Of a stretch of DNA of 64,000 nucleotides, positions 18,401 to 28,134 are shown in pieces. Both the position numbers and the translations under genes were made by a program. This stretch comes from Acidobacteriota bacterium (GTDB taxonomy: Bacteria; Acidobacteriota; Blastocatellia; Pyrinomonadales; Pyrinomonadaceae): NCBI GenBank assembly GCA_016713675.1, contig JADJOS010000005.1, positions 124,001 to 188,000 on the forward strand, given 5' to 3'. Each line of letters starts with the position of its first letter. Positions within the stretch are counted from its first letter, which is position 1. Under the pieces are notes generated by a model, which was not told the origin of the DNA, made no database searches, and was given only the letters and a program-made list of their open reading frames with translations.

Positions 18401-21400
18401 ATCCCTCGGATCTTTATATTGGTGTCAAAACTGAGCGGACCTTTGTGCAAAAAGGCGAGAATATCAAACTCGACGCGATCGTTTCGGACATCGACGGCAA
18501 ACTCGTTGCTGGCCGCGATGCCGAGATCAAGGCGGTCTTGAAAGATTGGGTCTTTGAAAAGGGAGCTTGGATCGACAAGATCGTTGACGAGCAGTTTTGC
18601 TCGATCCGATCTGCTGAGACTGCCCAAAAATGCAGTTTTGTCGCAAAAGCCGGCGGACGATATACGATCACGGCGACTGTGATGGACGACAAGGAACGGT
18701 TCAACGAGACCGAAATTACCGTCTGGGTTCCCGGCGGAAAAACACCGCCGAAACGAAACGTAGAACAGGAAAATGTTCAGATCATCCCGAGCAAGAAGGA
18801 TTTTGCTCCGGGTGAGACCGCAGAATTGCTGGTCGTTTCACCATTCACACCGGCCGAGGGCATACTGACATTACGCCGTGACGGTCTGGTCAAGACCGAG
18901 CGATTTACGATGAAAGATTCGTCGATCACGCTCAAGATCCCGCTCGAAGAGAAATACCTGCCTAATATCACTGCCCAGATCGATCTCGTTGGCGCGTCCT
19001 CACGGACCGATGATAAAGGTGAGGTAGACCCGAAGCTCGCAAAACGGCCCTCATTTGCGGCCGGAAACATCAATCTCTCGATCTCTACCGATTCTCGCAA
19101 ACTATTTGTGACCGCCGATGCCGTGGACAAAACACTTGCTCCCGGCGGATCGACCAAAGTGAACGTTGCGGTGAAGGACAATCGCGGCGAGCCTGTCGCA
19201 AATAGTGAAGTAGCGTTGATCGTTGTTGACGAGAGCGTGCTGGCACTCACACGTTACACGATCGGCGATCCGATGAACATCTTTTACACGCCACGTGGGG
19301 TAGGTACGACCGACTATCATTTGCGGAAGGACATTTTACTCGCCAACCCGGATGACATAAAGCAGATCCCGCAATCCGTAACAGCAGACGGAATGGCTGA
19401 AAGCGGGCCGCGACCGATCAGCGGTGGCGTCTTAGCTGCAAGACCTGCTGCATCGCCGATGAAAAAAGGCGAGAGAGCCCGTAATGAGATGGACGATAAG
19501 ATGGTCGGTTCCGACGAGGAGAAACCCGAGTCTCCGGATACACCGATCAATCTGCGGCAGAATTTCAACGCTCTCGCGTTGTTCTCGCCGACCGTCAAGA
19601 CCGATTCGAACGGCCGAGCAGTGATCGATATAAAACTGCCCGACAATCTGACGCGTTACCGCATCACTGCGGTCTCGGTCGATGCCGGAAAACGATTCGG
19701 CAAATACGAGTCGAACATCACGGCAAAACAGCCGCTGATGGTACGGCCTTCGGCACCGAGGTTTATGAACTTCGGGGATAAGATCGAACTGCCGGTAGTT
19801 GTTCAAAATCAAACCAACAAAGACATGGCTGTTGATGTTGCAGTTCGTGCAACGAACGCAAACCTGACCGGCGGCAATGGCAAACGAGTTCTCGTCAAGG
19901 CCAACGACCGTGCAGAGGTCCGATTCCCGGTTTCGGCAGACAAGGCCGGAACTGCGAGGTTCCAGATCGCGGTCACGTCCGGCAATTTCAACGATGCGGC
20001 GGAGATCAGTCTGCCTGTTTGGACGCCCGCGACGACGGAGGCGTTTGCGACCTACGGAACGACCGACCAAAACGGAGCTATCGTCCAACCCGTACAGACG
20101 CCGGGCGATGTTTACCCGCAATTTGGCGGGCTTGAAGTAACGACATCTTCGACGCAATTGCAGGAGCTCACCGATGCGTTCCTCTATCTTACAAACTATC
20201 CGTACGCCTGTTCCGAGCAGATATCATCGCGGATGATCTCGATCGCCGCGATGCGAGATGTTCTGTCGGCGTTCAAAGCAAAGGATATGCCGACAGCGGC
20301 TCAGCTCGAAGGTTATTACAAACGCGATATCGAGATACTGCAGTCGCGTCAGCGTAATGACGGCAGTTTTGGCCTCTGGAAACGTGATAAGGAGCGTTAC
20401 GAGTATCCGTTCCTGACGGTCCACGTTGCACACGCTCTGGCCCTTGCAAAAGCAAAAGGCTATAAGGTTCCGCAGGAGATGATCGATAAGGTCAAACCGT
20501 ACTTGAAAGACGTCGAAAAGCACTACGACGAATGGTACAAGTCCTCGCCTGAGGTCCGATGGACGATCTCTGCATACGCCTTGTACATCCGCGACATGAT
20601 GGGCGACAAGGACGTTGCCAAGACCAAGAAACTCTTGGCCGAAGCAAAGATCGAGAAGATGCCGTTCGAGGCTCTGGGCTGGGTGTTGTCGGTGCTCGCT
20701 AACGATCCGAACTCAAAGGTCGAAACTGACGCGATCATCCGACATTTGATGAACCGCACGACCGAAACCGCCGCGACGGCAAATTTCGTCACCAACTACG
20801 GCGATGGTGCTTGGCTTATCATGTACTCAAACCGTCGTGCTGACGGTGTTCTGCTAGAAGCAATGATCAAAGCCGATCCAAAGAACGATCTCATTCCAAA
20901 GCTCGTTCGCGGATTACTCGATCACCGGACAAAAGGTGCATGGTCGAACACACAGGAGAATGTATTCATACTGTTGGCACTCGACAAGTATTTCAACACG
21001 TTCGAAAAGGTCACGCCTGACTTTGTCACGCGGATCTGGCTGGGAAATACCTATGCCGGCGAAGAAGCGTTCAAGGGACGCAGTGTCGACTCGAAAGAAC
21101 TGAACATTCCGATGTCGTACCTTGCCGATCAAGGCGGAACGTCTAATCTGATCCTTGATAAACAGGGTGCGGGACGACTGTACTACCGTATCGGCATGAA
21201 ATACGCGCCGAAGAATCTTAAGCTCGAACCGGCAGATTACGGCTTCACGGTTCTAAGGAAATACGAGGCGGTTGATGACAAAGAAGACGTCAAACAAAAC
21301 GCGGACGGTAGCTGGACGATCAAGGCTGGAGCGAGGGTTCGTGTTCGACTCACGATGGTCGCACAGGCCCGGCGGTATCACGTCGCGTTGGTCGATAATC

Positions 21401-21735
21401 TACCGGCAGGACTCGAGATACTCAATCCCGGACTCGCGACAACCGAAGCGATCCCGGGTGATTCCGGCGGCAGCACCGGCGTTCTAACCTACGGCAGCCG
21501 TTCATATGGTTACGGTTCGTGGTGGTGGCGACAGTACTGGTTCGACCATCAGAACTTCCGCGACGAGCGAGCAGAGGCATTCGCTTCGTTGTTGTGGGAA
21601 GGGGTCTACAACTACTCGTATGTCACGCGGGCAACTACTCCCGGACAGTTCGTTGTTCCGCCTGCCAAAGCTGAGGAGATGTACCATCCCGAAACCTTCG
21701 GACGGACGGGCACTGATTTTGTGATCGTCGAATAG
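15463..21735 (+). CDS. giant exported alpha-2-macroglobulin-like protein
   Basis: About 2090 residues. The signal peptide (KKLISWVLLLTIYF...TANAQ) has no lipobox cysteine, so this is not a lipoprotein as E. coli YfhM is. A long run of macroglobulin beta-sandwich domains follows, including LRWFVFNDRNLYKPKEEV and FFVQKGEN-like starts. The thioester region contains YACSEQ, with Cys1583 and Gln forming the CxEQ motif. The alpha-helical toroid (TNYPYACSEQ...DGSFGLWKRD) and the receptor-binding-like C-terminus (YHVALVDNLPAG) come last. Known members trap proteases that attack the periplasm. There is no pbpC (the usual partner) in the window. ATG at 15463 is preferred for the signal peptide; earlier in-frame starts lie at 15427 (TTG) and 15451. 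Confidence 0.92.
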   Translation: MKKLISWVLLLTIYFGHIAPVYLTANAQVVGKAMNEKMKNVPDGLKFRLSEGVEGAETRIKQQLAATDPLSESDTNGLLKRIPEIKSTTDDKTEFTKRIGTLPAPKTGNKIPVKFPSDEQRAPLNVNPSTDALQVIRYSPEGEIPLAPDLSVTFSQPMVAVTSQDEAAKYAPVELSPQVEGNWRWLGTKTLMFDTTKRFPMATKFTARVPAGTKSATGQATTKDVIWTFTTPPPKLETMIPNGGTTRRNALMYAQFDQEINPEAVLRTTFVTGGGKRLPIRLATQAEIDADSSISYYSKQAQPKRWMAFRAVTSEGTTENALPAASSIVVTFDKGTPSAEGPLTTVKPQTYSYSTFGPMTFNGGWCGWRENKNCTPFETWYLEFSNAIDAAKFANESIRIEPAVEGLNIYPSGNYVYIQGYKKGSTTYKITVNSSILDIYGQLLSKPGTATIKVGQAAQNLYAQGGYMSVLDPTAKPTFSIFSTNHKSVKVRLYDVTPQDWHQFQEYVKRLNYDDNQRPKIPGRVVSDKIVEISSKPDEMVETRIDISAALDGGFGNVIVDIEPTVRRDKYDRTRIFTWLQSTQIGLDAFVDNNELVGFATELKTGKPIPGVDLSIYPNGNSASGSVAVVEPGIIERLWNWVAGGPNAGEIESIDTDGTESTTETVPEAQTNRTGENGILRLQLASEQTPKGMNLLIAKRGKDTAFLPENTDYYWQDRGNWYKKSEYDQLRWFVFNDRNLYKPKEEVAIKGYIRKITGGKLGDVEGLGDAANGISYSVKDPRNNEIAKGTTNLNAFGAFDLKFSLPDNANLGYARVDLTTDTSVYGGGSYSHQFQIQEFRRPEFEVTAKVESEAPHFVGGKALLSVEGKYYAGGGLANADANWTVTASPTNYTPPNRGDYTFGTWTPWWGRYDFGEFGRGGYGGGSSQSFKGVTDASGKHLIKIDFESVKPSRPYTVSAAASVQDVNRQTWSASTSLLVHPSDLYIGVKTERTFVQKGENIKLDAIVSDIDGKLVAGRDAEIKAVLKDWVFEKGAWIDKIVDEQFCSIRSAETAQKCSFVAKAGGRYTITATVMDDKERFNETEITVWVPGGKTPPKRNVEQENVQIIPSKKDFAPGETAELLVVSPFTPAEGILTLRRDGLVKTERFTMKDSSITLKIPLEEKYLPNITAQIDLVGASSRTDDKGEVDPKLAKRPSFAAGNINLSISTDSRKLFVTADAVDKTLAPGGSTKVNVAVKDNRGEPVANSEVALIVVDESVLALTRYTIGDPMNIFYTPRGVGTTDYHLRKDILLANPDDIKQIPQSVTADGMAESGPRPISGGVLAARPAASPMKKGERARNEMDDKMVGSDEEKPESPDTPINLRQNFNALALFSPTVKTDSNGRAVIDIKLPDNLTRYRITAVSVDAGKRFGKYESNITAKQPLMVRPSAPRFMNFGDKIELPVVVQNQTNKDMAVDVAVRATNANLTGGNGKRVLVKANDRAEVRFPVSADKAGTARFQIAVTSGNFNDAAEISLPVWTPATTEAFATYGTTDQNGAIVQPVQTPGDVYPQFGGLEVTTSSTQLQELTDAFLYLTNYPYACSEQISSRMISIAAMRDVLSAFKAKDMPTAAQLEGYYKRDIEILQSRQRNDGSFGLWKRDKERYEYPFLTVHVAHALALAKAKGYKVPQEMIDKVKPYLKDVEKHYDEWYKSSPEVRWTISAYALYIRDMMGDKDVAKTKKLLAEAKIEKMPFEALGWVLSVLANDPNSKVETDAIIRHLMNRTTETAATANFVTNYGDGAWLIMYSNRRADGVLLEAMIKADPKNDLIPKLVRGLLDHRTKGAWSNTQENVFILLALDKYFNTFEKVTPDFVTRIWLGNTYAGEEAFKGRSVDSKELNIPMSYLADQGGTSNLILDKQGAGRLYYRIGMKYAPKNLKLEPADYGFTVLRKYEAVDDKEDVKQNADGSWTIKAGARVRVRLTMVAQARRYHVALVDNLPAGLEILNPGLATTEAIPGDSGGSTGVLTYGSRSYGYGSWWWRQYWFDHQNFRDERAEAFASLLWEGVYNYSYVTRATTPGQFVVPPAKAEEMYHPETFGRTGTDFVIVE

Positions 21736-21756
21736 ATGCTATGCAGATAAACCATC

Positions 21757-21803
21757 GGGCTGCCGGGAAATGCGAGTTCTCCGGCGGCCCAACCTAATTT
21801 TTA
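21757..21803 (+). terminator. terminator after the macroglobulin gene
   Basis: Stem GGGCTGCCGG / CCGGCGGCCC (10 bp, one G-U), 14-base loop, then AACCTAATTTTTA. It lies 21 bases past the macroglobulin stop. Confidence 0.65.
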
Positions 21804-21864
21804 TTCCGTTCCGGTATGATATTATCTTGTCTGGCCGGAGAACAGTTGGTTCGTAATAGTTCAC

Positions 21865-22833
21865 GTGAAAACAAACCACCAAAGAGTGTCGGAAATACTA
21901 AATATCGAGGCAGAAGCAATCTCGCACGCGGCATCGAATCTTGATTCCAAAAGTGTAGATGATGCGATAGATGTATTATCAAAATGCCGCGGAAAGGTGA
22001 TCGTTACCGGCGTCGGTAAATCTGGAGTCATCGCTGAGAAGATCGCCCAGACATTGACAAGTACCGGAACGATAGCGGTGTTCGTTCATCCGACGGATGC
22101 TCTGCACGGCGGTCTTGGGGTCGTTGCTCGCGAAGATGTGGTGATCGCACTGAGTAACTCGGGTGAAACTGATGAGATCCTTGCAATAATGCCGGCGATC
22201 AAACAGCGCGGAGCCGCCGTGGTCGCGCTCGTCGGTAATGTCAATTCGACATTGGCCCGTAACTCTGACGTGGTGCTCGACGGGAAAGTCGATCGAGAAG
22301 CGTGTCCGCTTAATCTTGCTCCGACGGCTTCAACCACCGTCGCTCTCGCAATAGGTGACGCGTTGGCGATGACGCTGATGGAAGCAAAAGGCCTAACGGC
22401 GACTGACTTCGCTGTCAATCATCCCGCCGGCCGCCTCGGCAAGCGGTTGACGTTGACGGTCCGCGATCTGATGCACCCGAGCCCGAATGTCGATCCTAAA
22501 GCAAACTGGCTTGACGTAGTAAAGGCGATCTCGACCAACGCCCTTGGTGCTGTAAATGTGGTAGATCACGATTCCACCTTGATTGGGATCGTTACCGATG
22601 GCGACCTTCGCAGAACCATCGAGCGAACGCATCCGGAATCATTTTCAGCGTTGACCGCCGAAGCTATGATGACGGTCCGACCAATCACCGCAACTCCGGA
22701 AATGCTTGCCTTTGATGCCCTCAGACTGATGGAAGACCGCCCTTCGCAAATATCCGTACTTCCAATTGCTGATGATCTTGGGAAATGTGTCGGCCTTCTT
22801 CGGCTTCACGATGTTGTGCGGAGCGGACTTTGA
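21865..22833 (+). CDS. kdsD: D-arabinose 5-phosphate isomerase (KdsD/KpsF type)
   Basis: 322 residues from a GTG start. The SIS domain (about 35-170) carries GVGKSGVIAEKIAQTL, ALSNSGETDEIL and APTASTTVALAIGDALA, all hallmarks of KdsD. Two CBS domains follow (MHPSPNVDP... and MMTVRPITATPE...). The enzyme converts ribulose 5-phosphate to arabinose 5-phosphate, the first step towards KDO for lipopolysaccharide, which supports a Gram-negative envelope. Other KDO genes are not in the window. The next gene starts 81 bases downstream. Confidence 0.93.
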   Translation: MKTNHQRVSEILNIEAEAISHAASNLDSKSVDDAIDVLSKCRGKVIVTGVGKSGVIAEKIAQTLTSTGTIAVFVHPTDALHGGLGVVAREDVVIALSNSGETDEILAIMPAIKQRGAAVVALVGNVNSTLARNSDVVLDGKVDREACPLNLAPTASTTVALAIGDALAMTLMEAKGLTATDFAVNHPAGRLGKRLTLTVRDLMHPSPNVDPKANWLDVVKAISTNALGAVNVVDHDSTLIGIVTDGDLRRTIERTHPESFSALTAEAMMTVRPITATPEMLAFDALRLMEDRPSQISVLPIADDLGKCVGLLRLHDVVRSGL

Positions 22834-22914
22834 ATCGAAATGGATGAACAACCCGAAAGTTTCATCATTCATCTGAGATGTGTATTACGTCAATTGCGAA
22901 AAGGGCAGCGAAAT

Positions 22915-23613
22915 ATGTTGTTAAGTAGAACGATCACAGCGATTTTTACAGTTTTTCTATTTGTTTCCGCCGTTGCGGCGCAGAAGGCCGAAGTTACGAT
23001 CAGTCTAAACGAGCCGTTTTTCGACGCTTTGCTTGATTCGGTTTTTCTGAATTACGAGCCGCCACAGTTTTCGATAGCACGGGTCGGCAGCTACGATGAT
23101 GCCGCGAATTCGGCTCTCTCGTTTTTTGGCTATCGTGGGCCTTCGGCAGAATCGGAACCTGGATTTTGCACCGAAACGGTAAAGATATTACGTGAAAACA
23201 ACGGCGTCCGAACCGCCGTCCGATTCCGCGACGGCAAGGTCTATGTACCGCTTGCCTTTTCAGGCGGATATGCCCCACCTTTCATCGGATGTGTTGACTT
23301 TGCGGGAATGGCTGAAGCTGACGTCGATCTTGAGTTTGACGCAACAACACAACGTCTTGTCGGCCGGGCACGAGTTACCAACGTCAACCTAAATGGTACA
23401 GGAGGACTCGGCGGGACGGTGATCGCAAGGCTGATCCAGGGTTCTATCGATAAAAAGCTTAATCCTATCGAGATCCTAAGTCTTGAGAAAGTGTCGTTTG
23501 GCTTGCCGATACCGAATACCGGCCCGCTGAAGATGAAGGCAACCGGTGTCCGTCCCGAGATCTTGAACGGTTCCGTTCAGATCCGAATAACCTACGATTT
23601 CCTCAAAGGTTGA
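22915..23613 (+). CDS. exported protein of unknown function
   Basis: 232 residues from the internal ATG at 22915, which gives a good signal peptide (LLSRTITAIFTVFLFVSAVAAQ). An upstream in-frame ATG at 22840 would put a polar 25-residue tail in front of it. The mature part is beta-rich, with FSGGYAPPFIGCVDFAGMAEADVDLEFD and VRITYDF near the end. Two cysteines (in FCTET and GCVDF) could form a disulfide. Likely periplasmic; family not recognised. Probably co-transcribed with kdsD. Confidence 0.55.
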   Translation: MLLSRTITAIFTVFLFVSAVAAQKAEVTISLNEPFFDALLDSVFLNYEPPQFSIARVGSYDDAANSALSFFGYRGPSAESEPGFCTETVKILRENNGVRTAVRFRDGKVYVPLAFSGGYAPPFIGCVDFAGMAEADVDLEFDATTQRLVGRARVTNVNLNGTGGLGGTVIARLIQGSIDKKLNPIEILSLEKVSFGLPIPNTGPLKMKATGVRPEILNGSVQIRITYDFLKG

Positions 23614-23779
23614 GAAGGAACGAAATCGTGCCGACAGGTGACGATTTAGTGCCTCAGATTCCATTTCAGCACGGAAAAGCCCCTAAACTCCAACATTTCA
23701 GCGAATGGAACGGTAATTGCTGTTACCATTGCAGGACGAATCAATATTCGCCCTTTAGCAATATGAAAAGGGGTGTCAA

Positions 23780-25015
<1,236 letters not shown>

Positions 25016-25037
25016 GAGTTGGACGATAGACGATCTG

Positions 25038-25074
25038 CGGCCTCGCTGAACCAAATTCGGCGAGGCCGTTTTTT
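25038..25074 (+). terminator. strong intrinsic terminator
   Basis: Perfect 9-bp GC-rich stem CGGCCTCGC / GCGAGGCCG with a 13-base loop followed by TTTTTTG. It ends the Gln-rich protein transcript, 22 bases past its stop. Confidence 0.9.
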
Positions 25075-25119
25075 GTTCAAAGATGCATGTTCCCCCAATA
25101 TCTACTATGCTTGTCAGTA

Positions 25120-26472
25120 ATGAAAGCACCGCTAGTCGCCATCATTGGCCGGCCGAACGTCGGAAAATCCACTTTGTTCAATCGCCTTGTCGGTTCGCGA
25201 AAGGCGATCGTAGGCGATGAGCCGGGCATCACGCGCGACCGAATGTTCGGTGAGGTCGATTGGAAAGCAGAGACGTTTAGGCTAGTAGATACGGGCGGTA
25301 TCGTACCCGATGATGATGCAATAATCCCGCCAAATATTTTCAAACAGGCATCGCATGCGATCGACGAATCAGTCGCGATCATTTGGGTTCTCGATTCACG
25401 TGCGGGCATAACGCCGCTTGACGAGGAACTAGGCGTCTTGCTGCGAAATACCGGCAAACCGGTAATAATTGCTGCTAATAAATGTGAATCGAGAACGGTC
25501 GAAAACGAAGCCGGCGAGTTTTATCAATTCGGTTTCGAAATGTCTCCGGTCTCGGCAGAACACGGCACAGGCATAGGCGACCTGCTCGATATGGTCTTTG
25601 ACCATCTTGTTTTTGAAGAAGAAGTCGAGACAGAAGCTTCAAACGAGATCAAGCTCGCGATCATTGGTAGGCCTAATGTCGGTAAATCTTCTTTGCTCAA
25701 TCAGCTTCTCGGCGAAGACCGCGTTATCGTATCGCCGATCGCCGGCACGACCCGCGATGCGATCGACACGCATTTGACGGTCGACGGCCAAGACTATCTA
25801 CTCATCGACACCGCCGGGATCCGCCGTAAAGGCAAAACGACCGAGATGGCCGAAAAGCTCTCAGTCATCATGGCCCGTAAGGCCCTTGAAAGAGCAGACG
25901 TCGCCATAATCGTCATAGACGCCGTCGAAGGCGTGACAAATCTTGATGCGAATATAGCGGGTTACGCCGTGGATTCGGGCTGCTCGGTAATAATCGCCGT
26001 TAACAAATGGGACGCTCTCGAGGAAAAAGAGACGAACACCATTTACGAATTTGAGCGCACGCTCCGAATGGCGATGAAGTTCCTCGATTGGGCACCGATC
26101 GTCACGATGTCCGCGCTAACCGGCCAACGAGTCAAGAATTTACTCCCGTTGGTAAATAAGGCAAACGCTGCCCGCAATTTGCGTGTTTCAACATCGAAAC
26201 TGAACAAATTTTTCGAAGAGTCTATTTTGCAGCCAAAGGGCGGTTCGGCTCCGGCCCCGGTCAAAGGCGGCTTTTCGCGGCTAAAGGTGCAGTTTCTCAC
26301 ACAGGCAGGAATGCGTCCACCATTATTCATTTTGTTCACCTCGGGCGGGAAAGCCGGCCTTCATTTTTCGTATCTACGCTATATCGAAAACCAACTTCGG
26401 GAAGAGTTTGAGTTTTTCGCCACCCCTATCAGGCTTGTTGAGAGGCACAAAATGAAGCCTAAGAAGGGCTAG
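25120..26472 (+). CDS. der: ribosome-assembly GTPase Der (EngA)
   Basis: 450 residues with tandem GTPase domains. G domain 1 has GRPNVGKST, DTGG and a G4 element ANKCE. G domain 2 (from about residue 180) has GRPNVGKSS, DTAGI and NKWD. A KH-like C-terminal domain includes PPLFILFTSGG. Der acts in 50S subunit maturation. ATG at 25120 puts the first G1 motif at the expected position; the in-frame ATG at 25087 would add 11 untypical residues. Note ANKCE in place of the usual NKxD in domain 1, a variant that may alter guanine specificity. Confidence 0.95.
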   Translation: MKAPLVAIIGRPNVGKSTLFNRLVGSRKAIVGDEPGITRDRMFGEVDWKAETFRLVDTGGIVPDDDAIIPPNIFKQASHAIDESVAIIWVLDSRAGITPLDEELGVLLRNTGKPVIIAANKCESRTVENEAGEFYQFGFEMSPVSAEHGTGIGDLLDMVFDHLVFEEEVETEASNEIKLAIIGRPNVGKSSLLNQLLGEDRVIVSPIAGTTRDAIDTHLTVDGQDYLLIDTAGIRRKGKTTEMAEKLSVIMARKALERADVAIIVIDAVEGVTNLDANIAGYAVDSGCSVIIAVNKWDALEEKETNTIYEFERTLRMAMKFLDWAPIVTMSALTGQRVKNLLPLVNKANAARNLRVSTSKLNKFFEESILQPKGGSAPAPVKGGFSRLKVQFLTQAGMRPPLFILFTSGGKAGLHFSYLRYIENQLREEFEFFATPIRLVERHKMKPKKG

Positions 26473-26539
26473 GTTCAACACAAATTTGGCAAACAAATTG
26501 GGTTTCGATAAGATGAGACGGTCGAACTGACAATAAACA

Positions 26540-28018
26540 TTGGAACTTGCACTCTTAATATTCAAGCTGTTTCTGGCAGCGGTATTCGCCCTTGCGGGTT
26601 TCGCAAAATTGGCGGACCTAGCGGGCTCGCGAAAGGCCGTCGCGGATTTTGGTGTTCCGTCTCCTTTTGTCGGCTTCGTCGGTGTCGCGTTGCCCGCTAT
26701 CGAGATAGCCGTCGCAGTTTCGCTGCTTTTTGCTATTTCTTCATGGTATGGTGCAATCGGCGCTGTCGTCTTGCTGACGATTTTCATCGCCGGAATGATC
26801 TATCAAATCGCAAAGGGCAATGCACCTGATTGTCATTGTTTTGGTCAGATTCACAGCGAACCTGTCGGAATTTCAAGTTTGATCCGGAACATCATCTTCC
26901 TTGTTCCGGCAGTGATCATCATTTCGAAAGGACCGGCCGGACAGGGCATGAGCGTGACGAGTATCGATCGTGATTCGCTCCAGTTGATCTTGGTCATCGC
27001 TGCGGTATTTCTGCTCGGAATTGCGGTCGAATTCTTGCGGAGAATATCGAAAGGGCAGGACGAGATCGCGAAACGGATAGACCTGCTCGAATTGGTTGCC
27101 AAAAACGGTGGTCAGGTTGAGCGCGAAACTGCAGGCCACCCGCACGATGGATTGCCGATCGGTGCAATTCTCCCCGATTTTGAGATCTCTGACATCGATG
27201 GGAACCCGACGACAACGAGAAGCCTCGTTTCCGGTGATGTTCCGCTTCTCTTGTTCTTTGTCAGTCCTAGCTGCAGTCCGTGTAAGGCACTTGTGCCTAA
27301 ATTTCAGGAGTGGGCAGAAGAGCTTTCGGGGCGTGTGAAAGTCGTTTTGATAAGCTCAGGTACCGTCGAAGATAACGTCGATAAATTCGGCGGACAGATC
27401 ACCAGAGCCCTGTTTATAGGCAAAGAAAGGGATTTCGCTGAATCCGTTAACGCGAAATGGACGCCTTCAGCATTGTTTGTTGATACAAACAGCAGGATCT
27501 CGAGCCATGTTGCGGCGGGCGACTCTGCAATAATTGAATTGGTCGAAAAGATCCGCACCGCCGACCTTCGCGACAAATTCTTGCATTTTACGGTTGGAAA
27601 CGGGAGCGGACGCCATAGTCACGTTGATCTCGGTTCTCAAATACCGGAATTTACGATCGACGCGATCGACGGAAGCAAGATAAAGTCGAGCGAAATGCCC
27701 GGCAAACGAACATTGATCACTTTCTGGAGTACGACGTGTCCGCATTGCGATCGAATGGCCCCTGATCTGAGGGAATGGGATCTTGCCCGCACGCCTGATG
27801 ATCCTGCCCTCATCTTATTTTCAGACGGAGAAAAGGAGCCGCATACAAAATTGGGGTTCAGGGCGCCGATAGTACTTGATAAGGGCAATAAACTATCGGC
27901 GAAGCTAGGCATGTTTGGCACGCCATCGGCGATCCTTATCGATGAAGAGGGAAGGTTCGCATCGGAGATTGCGGTCGGTGCTCCACAGATCTGGTCATTG
28001 ATCGGAAAGACGAAATAG
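26540..28018 (+). CDS. MauE-type membrane domain fused to two thioredoxin-like domains
   Basis: 492 residues, TTG start. The first 150 residues form about four membrane helices with the MauE/DoxX signature (ALAGFAKLADLAGSRKAVADFG..., then NAPDCHCFGQIHSE, whose two cysteines are typical of MauE-like redox proteins). A helix with RRISKGQDEIAKRIDLLE follows. Thioredoxin-like domain 1 has SPSCSPCKAL (about Cys245/248) and domain 2 has STTCPHCDRM (about Cys399/402). MauE proteins pass electrons across the membrane in cytochrome/amine dehydrogenase maturation. A single protein carrying the membrane relay and two periplasmic acceptors is inferred. Confidence 0.8.
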   Translation: MELALLIFKLFLAAVFALAGFAKLADLAGSRKAVADFGVPSPFVGFVGVALPAIEIAVAVSLLFAISSWYGAIGAVVLLTIFIAGMIYQIAKGNAPDCHCFGQIHSEPVGISSLIRNIIFLVPAVIIISKGPAGQGMSVTSIDRDSLQLILVIAAVFLLGIAVEFLRRISKGQDEIAKRIDLLELVAKNGGQVERETAGHPHDGLPIGAILPDFEISDIDGNPTTTRSLVSGDVPLLLFFVSPSCSPCKALVPKFQEWAEELSGRVKVVLISSGTVEDNVDKFGGQITRALFIGKERDFAESVNAKWTPSALFVDTNSRISSHVAAGDSAIIELVEKIRTADLRDKFLHFTVGNGSGRHSHVDLGSQIPEFTIDAIDGSKIKSSEMPGKRTLITFWSTTCPHCDRMAPDLREWDLARTPDDPALILFSDGEKEPHTKLGFRAPIVLDKGNKLSAKLGMFGTPSAILIDEEGRFASEIAVGAPQIWSLIGKTK

Positions 28019-28134
28019 CCGTAAAGGCCGATAGAGCCGCTTGCCGCGACTAGCCGTAGGAATGAAATAGTCACTGATCTTGCGCCTGCATATTTTTTGC
28101 GTCTTTATGGCAGTGATATTTAGTTTTTTTAGTG

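Noticed and set aside
19432..20157. 241-residue minus-strand frame inside the macroglobulin gene
   Set aside because: Arg/Cys-rich composition typical of an antisense shadow; no ribosome binding site or domain.
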